Positions 1-9,200 of a DNA stretch of 32,125 bases are shown one piece after another (the stretch's first letter is position 1; each line of letters opens with the position of its first letter). Source of the DNA: a virus; IMG/VR virus record IMGVR_UViG_3300007513_000122, positions 1 to 32,125 of that record; one strand, written 5' to 3'. The notes under the pieces are model-generated. The model was given only the letters and a program-made list of their open reading frames with translations. It had not been told where the DNA came from and made no database searches. Position numbers and translations under genes: made by a program.

Positions 1-3
1 GGC

Positions 4-9
4 TCTCCT
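4..9 (-). promoter_or_regulatory. Ribosome binding site for the next gene beyond the left edge
   Basis: The minus strand reads AGGAGA just after the gp16 stop codon (15-13), a few bases before the window ends. This is a good Shine-Dalgarno match and implies a start codon just outside the window. By T4 gene order the expected gene is the large terminase gp17. The gene identity is inference; only the site is visible. Confidence 0.6.
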
Positions 10-12
10 GAA

Positions 13-417
13 CTACTCATCCTTCTTTCCCTTCAGAAGTTTTTGCAATTCTGCCGTGCTACCAACAAACAATGCATTTGTAACTTTCTCAGGAACATTT
101 TTGACTTCTTTTGTAATGTCTTTGACTTGTTGATGAAGATTCAATAGATTATTATTTTGTTCCCCAATAACTTTAATGAGTTGACCAACAACTTCATACA
201 TTCTTGCATTACCATTTTCTTTTGCTTCCATGAGTAATTCATCAAGAGCATCATGCCCACGTTCAATCACATTGTAATAATTTTCTCTTGCATATTGATA
301 GTCTGTGTCTAATTCATCATCACTTTTACGAGGTTCAATCTTTGGTGGTTTCTCTCGTTCAATCACCGCATTTTCTGCAACATTTAATATCTTGTCTAAA
401 TCTTCAAATCCACTCAT
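13..417 (-). CDS. 16: Small terminase subunit, gp16-like
   Basis: 134 aa; T4 gp16 is about 164 aa. In T4 this protein recognises concatemeric DNA and regulates the large terminase during packaging. The match is by recalled pattern. The N terminus (MSGFEDLDKILNV) has an acidic DTDYQYAREN segment near residue 38. A long helical middle includes QVKDITKEV near residues 97-105, corresponding to T4 HKDMKDITSE. The tail NALFVGSTAELQKLL (114-128) corresponds to T4 NATVFMGSPTELMDEI. The helical, charged composition fits the coiled-coil oligomer of small terminases. Its ATG overlaps the gp15 stop as ATGA, so translation is probably coupled. It follows gp15 and precedes the expected gp17, exactly as in T4. 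Confidence 0.85.
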   Translation of the reverse strand: MSGFEDLDKILNVAENAVIEREKPPKIEPRKSDDELDTDYQYARENYYNVIERGHDALDELLMEAKENGNARMYEVVGQLIKVIGEQNNNLLNLHQQVKDITKEVKNVPEKVTNALFVGSTAELQKLLKGKKDE

Positions 418-1367
418 GAGTCTACTCCTGTTTCTGGGTCACTATCTATTGCAGGATTAAATATTGTGATAGTTGTATTAGCATCAAACTCACCTGATGG
501 ATCTACATTTGCATCTTTACCTCCTACAGGTGTAATATTGATTCTGCTTATTGTATCACCCTGAACATCGCCTGTTTCAAGAAGAAAATTATCTCCATTT
601 GTAGAACTATCAAGTGTTCCATCTTCTAATCGTATATAATCTGTATTCATTATGGTACTAGATTCAAGTCTTAATTTATCAAGTTCTGGTATTGTATCAC
701 CCAAACTATCAAATTCATGAAAGTCAACTTGTACACTTTTGATAATTTTACCACCACCTTTGATATCAGGATATAAAAATCCTTTCATAAAAAAATCTAT
801 TGTCCATATCAGTGTTCTTCTTGTGCCAAACTCACCATCAAATGTATCTTCCAGTGAAGCAGAATTTATTGAAATTGGTACGTCTAATTTTATTCCTAAA
901 TCAGAAACAGCATTAATCGAGACATTAAACTCAGGTGTAAAAAATGGTAAAATCTGTTCCAATATTTGAGTGCCGTCTTCGGCATTATCTACAAAAACGA
1001 ATAATTGAAAATCCATATTATATGGAACAGGATTAAACATTTTTCTAAGTGTGCTTCCACCTTCTGATGCCGTTGCTCTACCCAAAATTTTACCAACAGA
1101 ATTTAATTTTCTTATAGGATCATATGTAAGAGATGTCAATTCAAAACCCATACGTGGTAATTGTATGGCGACCTGTCTATTAATATTTGGATCTTGTCTT
1201 ATTCGTGTAAGAAATTTTTGTTTTGGACCGTATGCAATAGGAACTTTTTGTCTAGATACAACATCACCAGACGAATTCTTCTTTTCTATGTTTAGATCAT
1301 TAAACAAAGTTCCAAAAAGAACTACGTACTTTCTAATCGTCTGATGGTAATAGGTTTGTCCTAGCAT
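414..1367 (-). CDS. 15: Tail completion / sheath terminator protein, gp15-like
   Basis: 317 aa against 272 in T4. In T4, gp15 caps the tail tube and sheath and joins the tail to the neck. The N terminus MLGQTYYHQTIRKYVVLFGTLF has the spacing of T4 MFGYFYNSSFRRYATLMGDLF. Further T4-like segments are KVPIAYGPKQKF (41-52), FNPVPYNMDF (111-120), ILEQILPFFTPEFN (135-148) and the DFFMKGFLYPD segment near 191-201. The extra length is C-terminal: residues 241-266 carry an IRLEDG...FLLETGD element of the same type as repeats in the gp7-like protein. Upstream is a 25-bp gap holding a palindromic TATAAATA box (1383-1376 on this strand), 8 bases before the ATG. There is no clear Shine-Dalgarno site. Confidence 0.88.
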   Translation of the reverse strand: MLGQTYYHQTIRKYVVLFGTLFNDLNIEKKNSSGDVVSRQKVPIAYGPKQKFLTRIRQDPNINRQVAIQLPRMGFELTSLTYDPIRKLNSVGKILGRATASEGGSTLRKMFNPVPYNMDFQLFVFVDNAEDGTQILEQILPFFTPEFNVSINAVSDLGIKLDVPISINSASLEDTFDGEFGTRRTLIWTIDFFMKGFLYPDIKGGGKIIKSVQVDFHEFDSLGDTIPELDKLRLESSTIMNTDYIRLEDGTLDSSTNGDNFLLETGDVQGDTISRINITPVGGKDANVDPSGEFDANTTITIFNPAIDSDPETGVDS

Positions 1368-1375
1368 AGTAAATA

Positions 1376-1387
1376 TATTTATAAATA
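1376..1387. promoter_or_regulatory. Palindromic, bidirectional T4-type late promoter box
   Basis: The 12-mer TATTTATAAATA is a perfect palindrome, so the T4 late consensus TATAAATA is present on plus (1380-1387) and on minus (1383-1376). It lies in the 25-bp gap between the divergent gp15 (ATG at 1367) and the plus-strand 114-aa gene (ATG at 1393). The spacer to ATG is 5 bases on plus and 8 on minus. T4 late transcription needs only this box, read by the gp55-type sigma factor with the sliding clamp. The sequence match is direct; promoter activity is inference. Confidence 0.65.
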
Positions 1388-1392
1388 GTAGT

Positions 1393-1737
1393 ATGGCCTT
1401 ATCTATAAAAAAACAAGGTATTAATTTTGAAATTGATCAGGGTTGTACCTTCTCAAAAACTATTACCGCAAAAAATGCAAATAATGCAAATGTAACGATT
1501 ACTGCAGGTTCAATTGCGGCCAGAATGCAGAAATCATATGATACGTCAAACACATCATTAAGATTAGATTTCACAACTGCAACTGAAGGATCTAACGTTA
1601 CTATTTCGGCAACCGCTACTCAAACAAATTCTATGGCTCATGGTCGTTACTATTATGATATCGAATGGACACATGACACGGTAGAAGTGGAAAGAATTGC
1701 GGAGGGCATCATTACTCTATCACCTGGAGTGACTTAA
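1393..1737 (+). CDS. Small beta-rich phage protein, the only plus-strand gene
   Basis: 114 aa. The pattern resembles a widespread small phage protein seen near head or tail genes in many tailed phages, although I cannot name a family with certainty. The N-terminal half has FEIDQGCTFSKTI (13-25) and AARMQKSYD (42-50). The C-terminal part has GRYYYDIEW followed by an ERIAEGIITLSPGVT ending (about 84-114). Predicted character is all-beta with no signal peptide or membrane segment. It is divergent from gp15 across the palindromic promoter and convergent with gp14. Both stops come from one TTAA (1734-1737), so the two genes overlap by 4 bases. The ATG sits 5 bases after TATAAATA with no Shine-Dalgarno site, so a leaderless mRNA is possible. 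It could be a virion decoration protein; function unknown. Confidence 0.8.
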   Translation: MALSIKKQGINFEIDQGCTFSKTITAKNANNANVTITAGSIAARMQKSYDTSNTSLRLDFTTATEGSNVTISATATQTNSMAHGRYYYDIEWTHDTVEVERIAEGIITLSPGVT

Positions 1738-2594
1738 AAATTACTTTCACTGAATGGATTAGATTCAGAAAAGTCTATAATTGAATCTGCTTCAGTTTCG
1801 ATTATAACATTATTTGCAGAAACATCATTGGTAAAAACTTGTGTATCTGGTGTTGTACTTAAACTATAATATGCACCACTTGAATCTCCTACAATATTTG
1901 AAGTCGCACCAAAAGTGCCAACAATATCTGTTATTTTTAAAGTCTTATCAGTAGAATTCCAAGATACAACTCTTGCTTTTGTGTTTGCAGATGCTAAATT
2001 ATCACCAACATATACTGTCTCATCATCTACATAAGCACCTGATCCTGTACCCATAGAAAGATTAATTGAATATGCAAGTGTATCTTCTATCTCATCTATA
2101 TCGTCAACTCCAGTATCAATTCTTTGATCATCATATTGAAACAATTCACATGTCAAATCAAAGATTGGAAGTTTACCAAATTGATAAAACATAGATTCAT
2201 GTTCTACAAATCTTATCTCATATAATTTTTTGTTTAATGGAAAAAATATTACATCACCCTCTAATGGTCTGTTTTGTTCTGTGATGTCCAAATTATCAAA
2301 TCGTCTTCTTGCTACTGAAAATACAACTTGATCTCGTATTTCTAATCCGAACCTAGATACAAAATCCCCTTCACCTTCAAATCCATCAACAGATTTGACA
2401 TACATTTCTATTAAATGTGCTTGATTAAATTCTGATATAGTATCTTCACCATATAGCAAATCTTCATTAACATATTTTCTAGGTAGATAATAAACATCTA
2501 TACCATAGTTTTTGATTGCTTCTATGATGAGATCTTGATGTAGATTTTGCTCTGGTGTGCTTTCAATATGATTGAAATATACGCTTGTGGTCAT
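1734..2594 (-). CDS. 14: Neck protein gp14-like
   Basis: 286 aa against 256 in T4. gp14 with gp13 forms the neck that closes the head and receives the tail. The N-terminal 150 residues closely follow T4: YFNHIESTPEQNL (6-18), DVYYLPRKYVNEDLLYGED (33-51), IEMYVKSVDGFEGEGDF (62-78) and VARRRFD (94-100). The C terminus ends in a DFSESNPF segment. Residues about 180-248 (GSGAYVDDETVYVGD... IVGTFGATSNIVGDSSGAYYSL) look inserted and match the dispersed GE/TSGA module described in the findings. The start is the 1-base TAATG overlap with the gp13 stop. Its stop overlaps that of the plus-strand 114-aa gene. Confidence 0.92.
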   Translation of the reverse strand: MTTSVYFNHIESTPEQNLHQDLIIEAIKNYGIDVYYLPRKYVNEDLLYGEDTISEFNQAHLIEMYVKSVDGFEGEGDFVSRFGLEIRDQVVFSVARRRFDNLDITEQNRPLEGDVIFFPLNKKLYEIRFVEHESMFYQFGKLPIFDLTCELFQYDDQRIDTGVDDIDEIEDTLAYSINLSMGTGSGAYVDDETVYVGDNLASANTKARVVSWNSTDKTLKITDIVGTFGATSNIVGDSSGAYYSLSTTPDTQVFTNDVSANNVIIETEADSIIDFSESNPFSESNF

Positions 2595-3598
2595 TAGAAA
2601 GGTCCTGCCCCAATCATCATGTCAACAGGAAGTTCATTACGCAATTGCATATCTTCCTCAATCTGATTAAGTTCTGTGATGGCGTCTTCAAATAATTGTC
2701 TACCATTTAGATTGACACCACCTGGTAATTGTACACCATCATACTTAATTAAATTTGCTCCCCATTGTCTTTTGAAAAGTGCAGTTACATATTTCTTTAA
2801 GAATATATCGTTATAAACATCTGTAAATGAATCAGGATTTACAACTGCATAACATTCCGCCACCACAAACTCATCAATCTTAACATCATCGTTTGCCCAA
2901 TCTAAATCAAGATATAAACGATTTTGATGTCTATTAAACCGTATGGGTTTTTTACCAACAAATATATCCTGCATTAATTGTAGATGAGATTGGGTCATTT
3001 GATAATGAGCAATAGATCCTCCAGTAAGAAAAGGCATTTCATTTAGATGGAATTGATATCTAAAATTAAACATGTTGGCAGAAGTTTGTCCACCTGCCGC
3101 ATCATGTATATCAAAAATGTTTACTACGCCTATAATTCTATCGTCTATTGGAATAAAATGATTATCTATATCACCAAATGTGACGGTGCCTGCCGTAGCA
3201 GTTGCACTCGATTGAGATCCAGTAATCGTTTCGCTACTTGTGAACGTAGAAGATGTGTTATTATTTTGTACACCTGTACCGTCTTTATGTTCTTTGAATG
3301 TTATTACACTTGAATTGGCGGCATGTACTATTGCGGTTGCGTTTGATGAGCCTCCTGTAATTTTTTCACCCTTTTCAAAATCTCCAACAACGCTTGAAAC
3401 GGTTATAGTAGAACCTGTTATTTTATGTCTCAAATAAGTTTTTTCTACACCGTCAAAATGATATTCTTGAAAATATTGTAAACCCTCATCAATACGATCT
3501 TCTAATTGATCATCGTCAACATTTACTTCAACGACTGGCTTACCTAACATTCTTAGGCTATATTGTTTTAGTGCTTCTCGTGAACTAGGTTTTGCCAT
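2594..3598 (-). CDS. 13: Neck protein gp13-like
   Basis: 334 aa against 309 in T4. It is a partner of gp14 in the head-completion neck. T4-like features are the N-terminal helix with LRMLGKPVVEVNV (15-27), QLEDRIDEGLQYFQEYHFDG (31-50), and the later IPIDDRIIGVVNIFDI (149-164) and NDIFLKKYVTALFKRQWGANL segments. Between them, residues about 62-140 hold two tandem copies of the dispersed module: FEKGEKITGGSSNATAIV, then FTSSETITGSQSSATATAG. T4 gp13 has nothing comparable there as far as I recall. A weak AAGAGA precedes the ATG, overlapping the fibre stop (3609-3607). It is transcribed after the fibre gene and coupled to gp14 by TAATG. Confidence 0.9.
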   Translation of the reverse strand: MAKPSSREALKQYSLRMLGKPVVEVNVDDDQLEDRIDEGLQYFQEYHFDGVEKTYLRHKITGSTITVSSVVGDFEKGEKITGGSSNATAIVHAANSSVITFKEHKDGTGVQNNNTSSTFTSSETITGSQSSATATAGTVTFGDIDNHFIPIDDRIIGVVNIFDIHDAAGGQTSANMFNFRYQFHLNEMPFLTGGSIAHYQMTQSHLQLMQDIFVGKKPIRFNRHQNRLYLDLDWANDDVKIDEFVVAECYAVVNPDSFTDVYNDIFLKKYVTALFKRQWGANLIKYDGVQLPGGVNLNGRQLFEDAITELNQIEEDMQLRNELPVDMMIGAGPF

Positions 3599-3606
3599 TT
3601 ATTCTC

Positions 3607-6087
3607 TTAACATGTGTTGAGTAAAGTTCCATCCGCATCTTCTATTCTTATCGCACATTGTACACCATCAGCACATACAGAAGCACCTGTTACAACTAAA
3701 CTACCAGTAACTTTAGTACCTGTGTCTGTTGTTTCAAATTTTTTACTTCCGTTGTAATACAAATTTGTCGTACTCTCACTCATGTATAGTTGACGAGTAT
3801 CATTAGTGAAAAAGTCTATTATACCTTTATTGGCGTGAAATTCCATGTAGGTATCGGTATCGTCATTATGTTTAAGACGATAGCCTATTCTCACATCGTC
3901 ACCAAATGTTTGAGTTCCTGTAGTGGCAGTAAGACTATCACCTACGGTAAGAGTGCTATCAAAATCAACCGCTCCTCCAACATTTAATTTTTTATTAATA
4001 CCTACTCCACCATCAACTTGTAATGCACCTGCATCATTACCTGTCGATTGCGTATCATCTGTTATATGAGTTACACCCTTAAGCGTTGTGGCTCCCGTAA
4101 CTGATAAAGTGCTACCAAAATCAACCGCTCCTCCAACATTTAATTTTTTATTAATACCTACTCCACCATCAACTTGTAATGCACCTGCATCTGTTGCAAC
4201 AACGGTTCCATCTTCATTACCTGTCGATTGCGTATCATCTGTTATATGAGTTACACCTGCAATTGTTGTGGTTCCTCCAACATGTAAGTTTTTATTAATA
4301 CCTACTCCACCATCAACTTGTAAGGCACCTGCATCATTACCTGACGATTGCGTATCATCTGTTATTTTAACAACACCAGTTGACCTTAGTGTACCATTTA
4401 CATCTAATTTATAAGTTGGTGTAGTATCGTTAATTCCAATGTTGCCGTTAGCAGATACAGAGAACATATCTGATCCTGTGTTTGCAACGGTTAATATTTT
4501 AGGCGGAGTGCCGTGATTATTCCATTTACCTTGTACATATAAAGTTTCAGCAGATGTATTTGCATTTTGAACAAAACTTACTAATTTTTTGTTCATATAA
4601 TTTCCTAAGCCTGAACCTCCACTTCCAGTAATATCCAATGCAATTTTATTATTGGCGGCATGGTTTATAACCTGTGATGCACAATTTGTCGTGTCAATTT
4701 GAAGTGCTTTTGCACCTGATGCATCATTATGCGTGACTTTTATGTGTACAAGTTCTCTTCCCCCAGAACTATCTGAATTATCATCAACAAAAATTGCTGA
4801 ACCTTCTGTCAATTCATCTGCCTGTATTTCAAATATATTTGCGGTTGTTTGTTCACCATCAATTAACATTGCTTTTTGGTCAGCCTGATCGGCATCTAAA
4901 AATATGCCTGTGGTTCCATCAGACGATCCAACGGTAACTTGAAACTTTGCGGATTGAGTTGCAACTGTGTCTCCCCCAACAACTTGCATATATCCACCAA
5001 ACTCATTACCCATAACAACTGTATTGGCTCCATCAGTATTAAAATGCATACTTTCAGTAGAATGATTATAAATTATGCTACCAATGTCACTTTCAGCAGG
5101 ATGTCCAAATAAAACATATGCATTTGATGTTGCACTACTCAAAAATGTCATGCCAACATCTGTATTTCCCTCTAATATTAATTCATCCGCAGATGTATTT
5201 GCAGTAAAAGATGTAAGTGTTCCACTCGAACTGTCCCAGTTGGTATATTCATTATCGGCGGCATATTCAGTTCTCATGTGAATACGACCTTTAGACGATG
5301 TTGGTCTTTTTTCAGTTTCTATTGTGGTAGATACTTCCGTAAATTTACCAATACCAACATTAGCAGTATGAGCATCGTCTCCTGTAATAATATTATCAAC
5401 TGCAAGTGCCACACTATTTGTTGTCGCTAAAAATCCATCACCATTAGCAACAACATTCGAATTTTGTATTCCACTTCCTGTCATTGAAATTGTATTCATT
5501 GATGCACCATTTACAGTAGCACCCTCAAATTCATGAACACCTGCTGAAATGGTCAACCCTCCAACGTCACCGCTATTAACAAGTATTGATGGATTAGTTA
5601 AAACAACGTCATCATTTTCAATAGCCTCACTTGTAAATTTTGCTACTGCACCAAGATTTGTTACTGTTGCACCTTCTAAATCTATTTCAGAGGCACCACT
5701 AACAAGTTTTTGACCATTTAGATTTATTTTACTATTATAAATAAATGTATTTGAAATAGATGTGTCAGCATTAACAGGAAGTGATACGTCAATTGCAGTA
5801 CCACCTAGAATATGTGTTTGATGAACATTTCCAAGTGATTGTGTATTAGCAGATGTAAAATTTATATTACCACCAGTAAAGATAAGTTTTGTACCAGAAA
5901 CCGTAGTTCCTGTAACCACTCCGGACACAACTTCATTAACTTGAAATCCCGATGAAGAATTAGCAAAAACGATGGCACTTGTAGGGTCTACACTATTAGC
6001 ATCATTTATTTCTGAAATAACATCATTAGTTCTATTACGCCAATCGTCAAATGTATTTGTTAATTCTACTACGCTTACATTAGGCAT
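3607..6087 (-). CDS. Tail fibre-like protein with collagen-free beta repeats
   Basis: 826 aa, Asn/Thr/Gly-rich and beta-repetitive, typical of marine T4-like phage fibres. The N terminus MPNVSVVELTNTFDDWRNRTN is a plausible baseplate-attachment segment, followed by one dispersed module (FQVNEVVSG..., about 49-80). The middle is shallow beta repeats. Residues about 580-715 hold three copies of a DDTQSTGN...DAGALQVDGGVGINKKLNVGG unit, two nearly identical in DNA. The extreme C terminus has three cysteines in its last 24 residues (CADGVQC...TC), unusual in a protein otherwise almost free of Cys. No S74 peptidase chaperone is visible. It probably contacts the host or forms a short fibre. The start overlaps the 69-aa gene by 8 bases, with a GAGAGGG site upstream. 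It sits where T4 has 9-12 and wac; no fibritin was recognised. Confidence 0.75.
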   Translation of the reverse strand: MPNVSVVELTNTFDDWRNRTNDVISEINDANSVDPTSAIVFANSSSGFQVNEVVSGVVTGTTVSGTKLIFTGGNINFTSANTQSLGNVHQTHILGGTAIDVSLPVNADTSISNTFIYNSKINLNGQKLVSGASEIDLEGATVTNLGAVAKFTSEAIENDDVVLTNPSILVNSGDVGGLTISAGVHEFEGATVNGASMNTISMTGSGIQNSNVVANGDGFLATTNSVALAVDNIITGDDAHTANVGIGKFTEVSTTIETEKRPTSSKGRIHMRTEYAADNEYTNWDSSSGTLTSFTANTSADELILEGNTDVGMTFLSSATSNAYVLFGHPAESDIGSIIYNHSTESMHFNTDGANTVVMGNEFGGYMQVVGGDTVATQSAKFQVTVGSSDGTTGIFLDADQADQKAMLIDGEQTTANIFEIQADELTEGSAIFVDDNSDSSGGRELVHIKVTHNDASGAKALQIDTTNCASQVINHAANNKIALDITGSGGSGLGNYMNKKLVSFVQNANTSAETLYVQGKWNNHGTPPKILTVANTGSDMFSVSANGNIGINDTTPTYKLDVNGTLRSTGVVKITDDTQSSGNDAGALQVDGGVGINKNLHVGGTTTIAGVTHITDDTQSTGNEDGTVVATDAGALQVDGGVGINKKLNVGGAVDFGSTLSVTGATTLKGVTHITDDTQSTGNDAGALQVDGGVGINKKLNVGGAVDFDSTLTVGDSLTATTGTQTFGDDVRIGYRLKHNDDTDTYMEFHANKGIIDFFTNDTRQLYMSESTTNLYYNGSKKFETTDTGTKVTGSLVVTGASVCADGVQCAIRIEDADGTLLNTC
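3961..4335. repeat. Direct repeats inside the fibre gene
   Basis: A 75-bp segment is repeated exactly at 3961-4035 and 4117-4191. A 44-bp segment is repeated exactly at 4034-4077 and 4214-4257. A third, diverged copy spans about 4269-4335 and continues to about 4366. The copies encode the GALQVDGGVGINKKLNVGG units. The middle copy carries an in-frame insertion coding EDGTVVAT. The lengths were counted by eye from the sequence. Confidence 0.9.
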
Positions 6088-6289
6088 TAGACCCTCTCAT
6101 ATCTTGTAGATGATATAATATTAAATCTACTTTGTTTTTTAATTCGTTCATTTCTGATCTCAAATTATTTATTTGTTGCGACTCTGATATTTTTTTTCTG
6201 TGATTTATTAGTGCTTGTCTATCATGAGCAAGAATAGCACTATTTGATAAATCTTTTACATAATTAGGATTATCTGTTTTAACTTTCAT
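6080..6289 (-). CDS. Small coiled-coil protein, function unknown
   Basis: 69 aa. Residues 28-62 are strongly helical and heptad-like (HRKKISESQQINNLRSEMNE, then LKNKVDLILYHLQDM), so a coiled-coil oligomer is likely. There is no signal peptide or membrane span. The ATG overlaps the stop of the 2285-aa gene as TAATG, and the end overlaps the fibre start by 8 bases, so it is translationally tied to both. The position suggests a fibre-attachment adaptor or fibre-assembly chaperone. That role is inference from context and not from homology. A GAGAGGG inside its 3' end serves the fibre gene. Confidence 0.75.
   Translation of the reverse strand: MKVKTDNPNYVKDLSNSAILAHDRQALINHRKKISESQQINNLRSEMNELKNKVDLILYHLQDMRGSNA
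6092..6098 (-). promoter_or_regulatory. Ribosome binding site for the fibre gene
   Basis: The minus strand reads GAGAGGG, 4 bases before the fibre ATG at 6087. It lies inside the coding end of the 69-aa gene. The close purine-rich match supports the fibre start chosen. Confidence 0.6.
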
Positions 6290-9200
6290 TATGGATTACC
6301 CACACTATCTAAAGCAATTGCTTTTAAATCTGCTATCTTAGGTATTCCAATAAAGGTTGTTTGTGTGTTTAAATCCTTAGTAAATACAATCTTTAATGCA
6401 AAGGTTCTAAAATTCGTAAAGACTGTTGTGCCATCATTTGAGGTATAGTTAATTTTTTCATCTACAGTCTTATATGTGTATTGTTTGAAATCATCTTCAT
6501 TTAATGAAAAAAGTGCGGCAGAAGTATCCTGCTCCATTAATACGTAAGGTTTATCATCAAAATTTTCATTATCTTCGGCCGATAAAACTTTATAGTAAAT
6601 GTATATATTTGAACCTCTCGGTTTATAGGCATTTAAATAAACCCTAATATCAGATGCATCAAATCCTTCTTCTAATGTCACTCTTCTAGAAATGTATTTT
6701 GCAGTTAAGTTACCACCTCTTGAATGTGAAGTATTCGCAGAGAGCATGTTTGCGCCATTAGAACCCTCACCAATTATTCTAATGACTGGATCAGTACCAG
6801 ATAAAGCACTTGCTACTGTAACTGTAGGATTTGTAAGATAACCACTACCAGGATTTACAACTTTTACTTCATTTATTTTCCCATCAGAGCCTACATTAGC
6901 CGCAATAGTTGCAGTGTTTGATCCGACATCAGGAGCAGAAACAGTAAAAGCACTTGTGTTACCATCTACCGCATTTTTTGAAGCATATCGACCAGTATCA
7001 CCACCGTATTCAGATTGCAATAGATTAGACCCAGAACTTATTATTAATATATTTGAATTTTTTATACCAGCATTATTAACATCATTTTCGATTGAAATTA
7101 CACCTGATCTAGTTTCATCGAAAACAGGACTAATGATAGTATTAGCCGATGTAAAATAAACATTTAATTGAAATGAATTAGCATAGGCATCAACAAGTGT
7201 GTCTGTTTCATATGTAACTTGTTGTTGAGTTTTTAAATTAATATTTTTGTTGATCGTAAATTGTACGGCATCACTTTTTATAGTTGCATCTTTCGATGTA
7301 GAATAATAATGATATATAGATCCTGTATTTGCAAATTCCATAATATCTGCAACGACTTTCATGCTTTCCATAATAGAGTTTGATGTTGCATTACCAGAAG
7401 ATGTTGTAGAATTAGTTAATCGTGCATGACCTAAATCGGATGAAAAATTACATCTATTAATTTTGAACATCAAACCCTCAGTAGACAAAGGTTCTCTACC
7501 ATCAGCATTAGATGATTTGAACAATTTTCCCACGAATGGTTGTTGTGTTATTTTTCTATCTGTTCCAGAGTGTTTAGCACCTAATTCAAATGCATATAAT
7601 TCATATTCAGATGTAACACTTGAAAGAGCAAATGCATATTCACCTGGGTTTAAGAAAACAGGAAAATCAAATTTAAATATTGTTCTCGATCCAACATTAT
7701 TACCTTGTTTATTTGCAGTTAAACTATTACCTACAGTAGCCGATGGAAAACCACCTGAAGTATTTGCTACTGGAGTGCTTGTGTTTGCGGTCACACGACC
7801 TGGTGACAGTGTAACTTGAGAACCAGGTATGATAGTTGATGGACTTGGTGCACCATCAATCATAGGTCTAATATCTAGTGTAATAGAATTTTTAGATCCT
7901 GGAGATGATTCTTTTTTTCTGAAATATAATTCTATGCTATCTAAGAAAACTCCTGATGGATAATTATCTTCCGAGACAAAAAACGATTGTGCTAAAGGTG
8001 CAAAAAATTTATTTGACTCGGATCTTCTAGGTGTCGTATAACTCTTTACAATTTTTTCTGATGAAATGTCATCACGCTTTTTTATGAGTGGTCTTACTGA
8101 AACTACATTATCTTCCCTATTCGAGTCAATTGCGCCTTTTGAATGAAACATACTTTCAGCAACCGATGTTGTACTTGCTAAAATATTATCTGAATCGTCT
8201 GTCAATCTAAATAGAGTTTCTCCTGATATAAATTTATCTGATGGTACGTTAAATATGCCTGCGGTTGCACCTTCGTTATTCACTAAAATCTGACCATCAG
8301 ATAAATTGTAATTTGTTACAGATGAAATTGTTCCATTAGCACCAGTATCTTGCCCTTGTACGACTGAACCGAGATTGAAAGCACTTTCACTCGTTTGATT
8401 AATAATCATTATCGAGCATGAATTAACATCATTTCTATCTGACATGTAAACAACTTTGGCTGTATTTCCTGCACTACTTCCAGACCCTGTAATAGAAATC
8501 GTTTCAAAATTTGATGATGTTGTTCTAAAAACATTAGACGTACTTACGTTTGATAAACCTAAAAGAGTTGCTTGTTTACAAAAACTCGTTACTTTTGTGT
8601 CATCAAAATAAGCATATACATTTTTATTAGGTTTTAATCCTTTTGCAAGAAAGGTTATTGTTTGAGGTCTTATTTTTGGTAGAACTGAAACATTAACGAC
8701 TTTATTACCAATCGTTTTAAGAATTTTTTCAGGAACATTACCCTTTTTCAAACCTGTTAACGTTTTATTTTGTCCTGTAGTTTTTGCTCTTCTGTCATTA
8801 CTAGCAACATCACCTGCATCTCTTGTTCCAGATTTCACATCTTCTATAACTTGAACACCTGACCATATTTCTTCCCAATCGTTATAGTGTGATCCATGAC
8901 CATTATTGGTTGGAATATATTTCCAATTATCATATTGACCTTCAAGATTCACTACAATTTGAGTTCTAATATTTGTATCGTACCAATTGTCTGTAGGAGG
9001 ATCTAGATCAAGTGTTCCAATATAATTCTGAAATGAAAATGGGTTAACAGATATTTTCTTTTGTATATTTTTTCCAAGTAGGTTTCCAGTTAATGGCTGA
9101 TCGAGAAAAGGACTCGATGCAAATGGTAATGTCAAAATTCCGCCGTTATTTACTAATGTACTATTTTGTGTATTGGCATCAAAGTCGAGTCTATGCAAAT

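Noticed and set aside
1725-1760. Possible terminator between the convergent gp14 and 114-aa genes
   Set aside because: The junction is only overlapping stop codons plus an A-run; no stem-loop is visible.
5736-5743. TATAAATA on the plus strand inside the fibre gene
   Set aside because: It lies within a minus-strand coding region with no plausible plus-strand gene downstream; chance match in AT-rich DNA.
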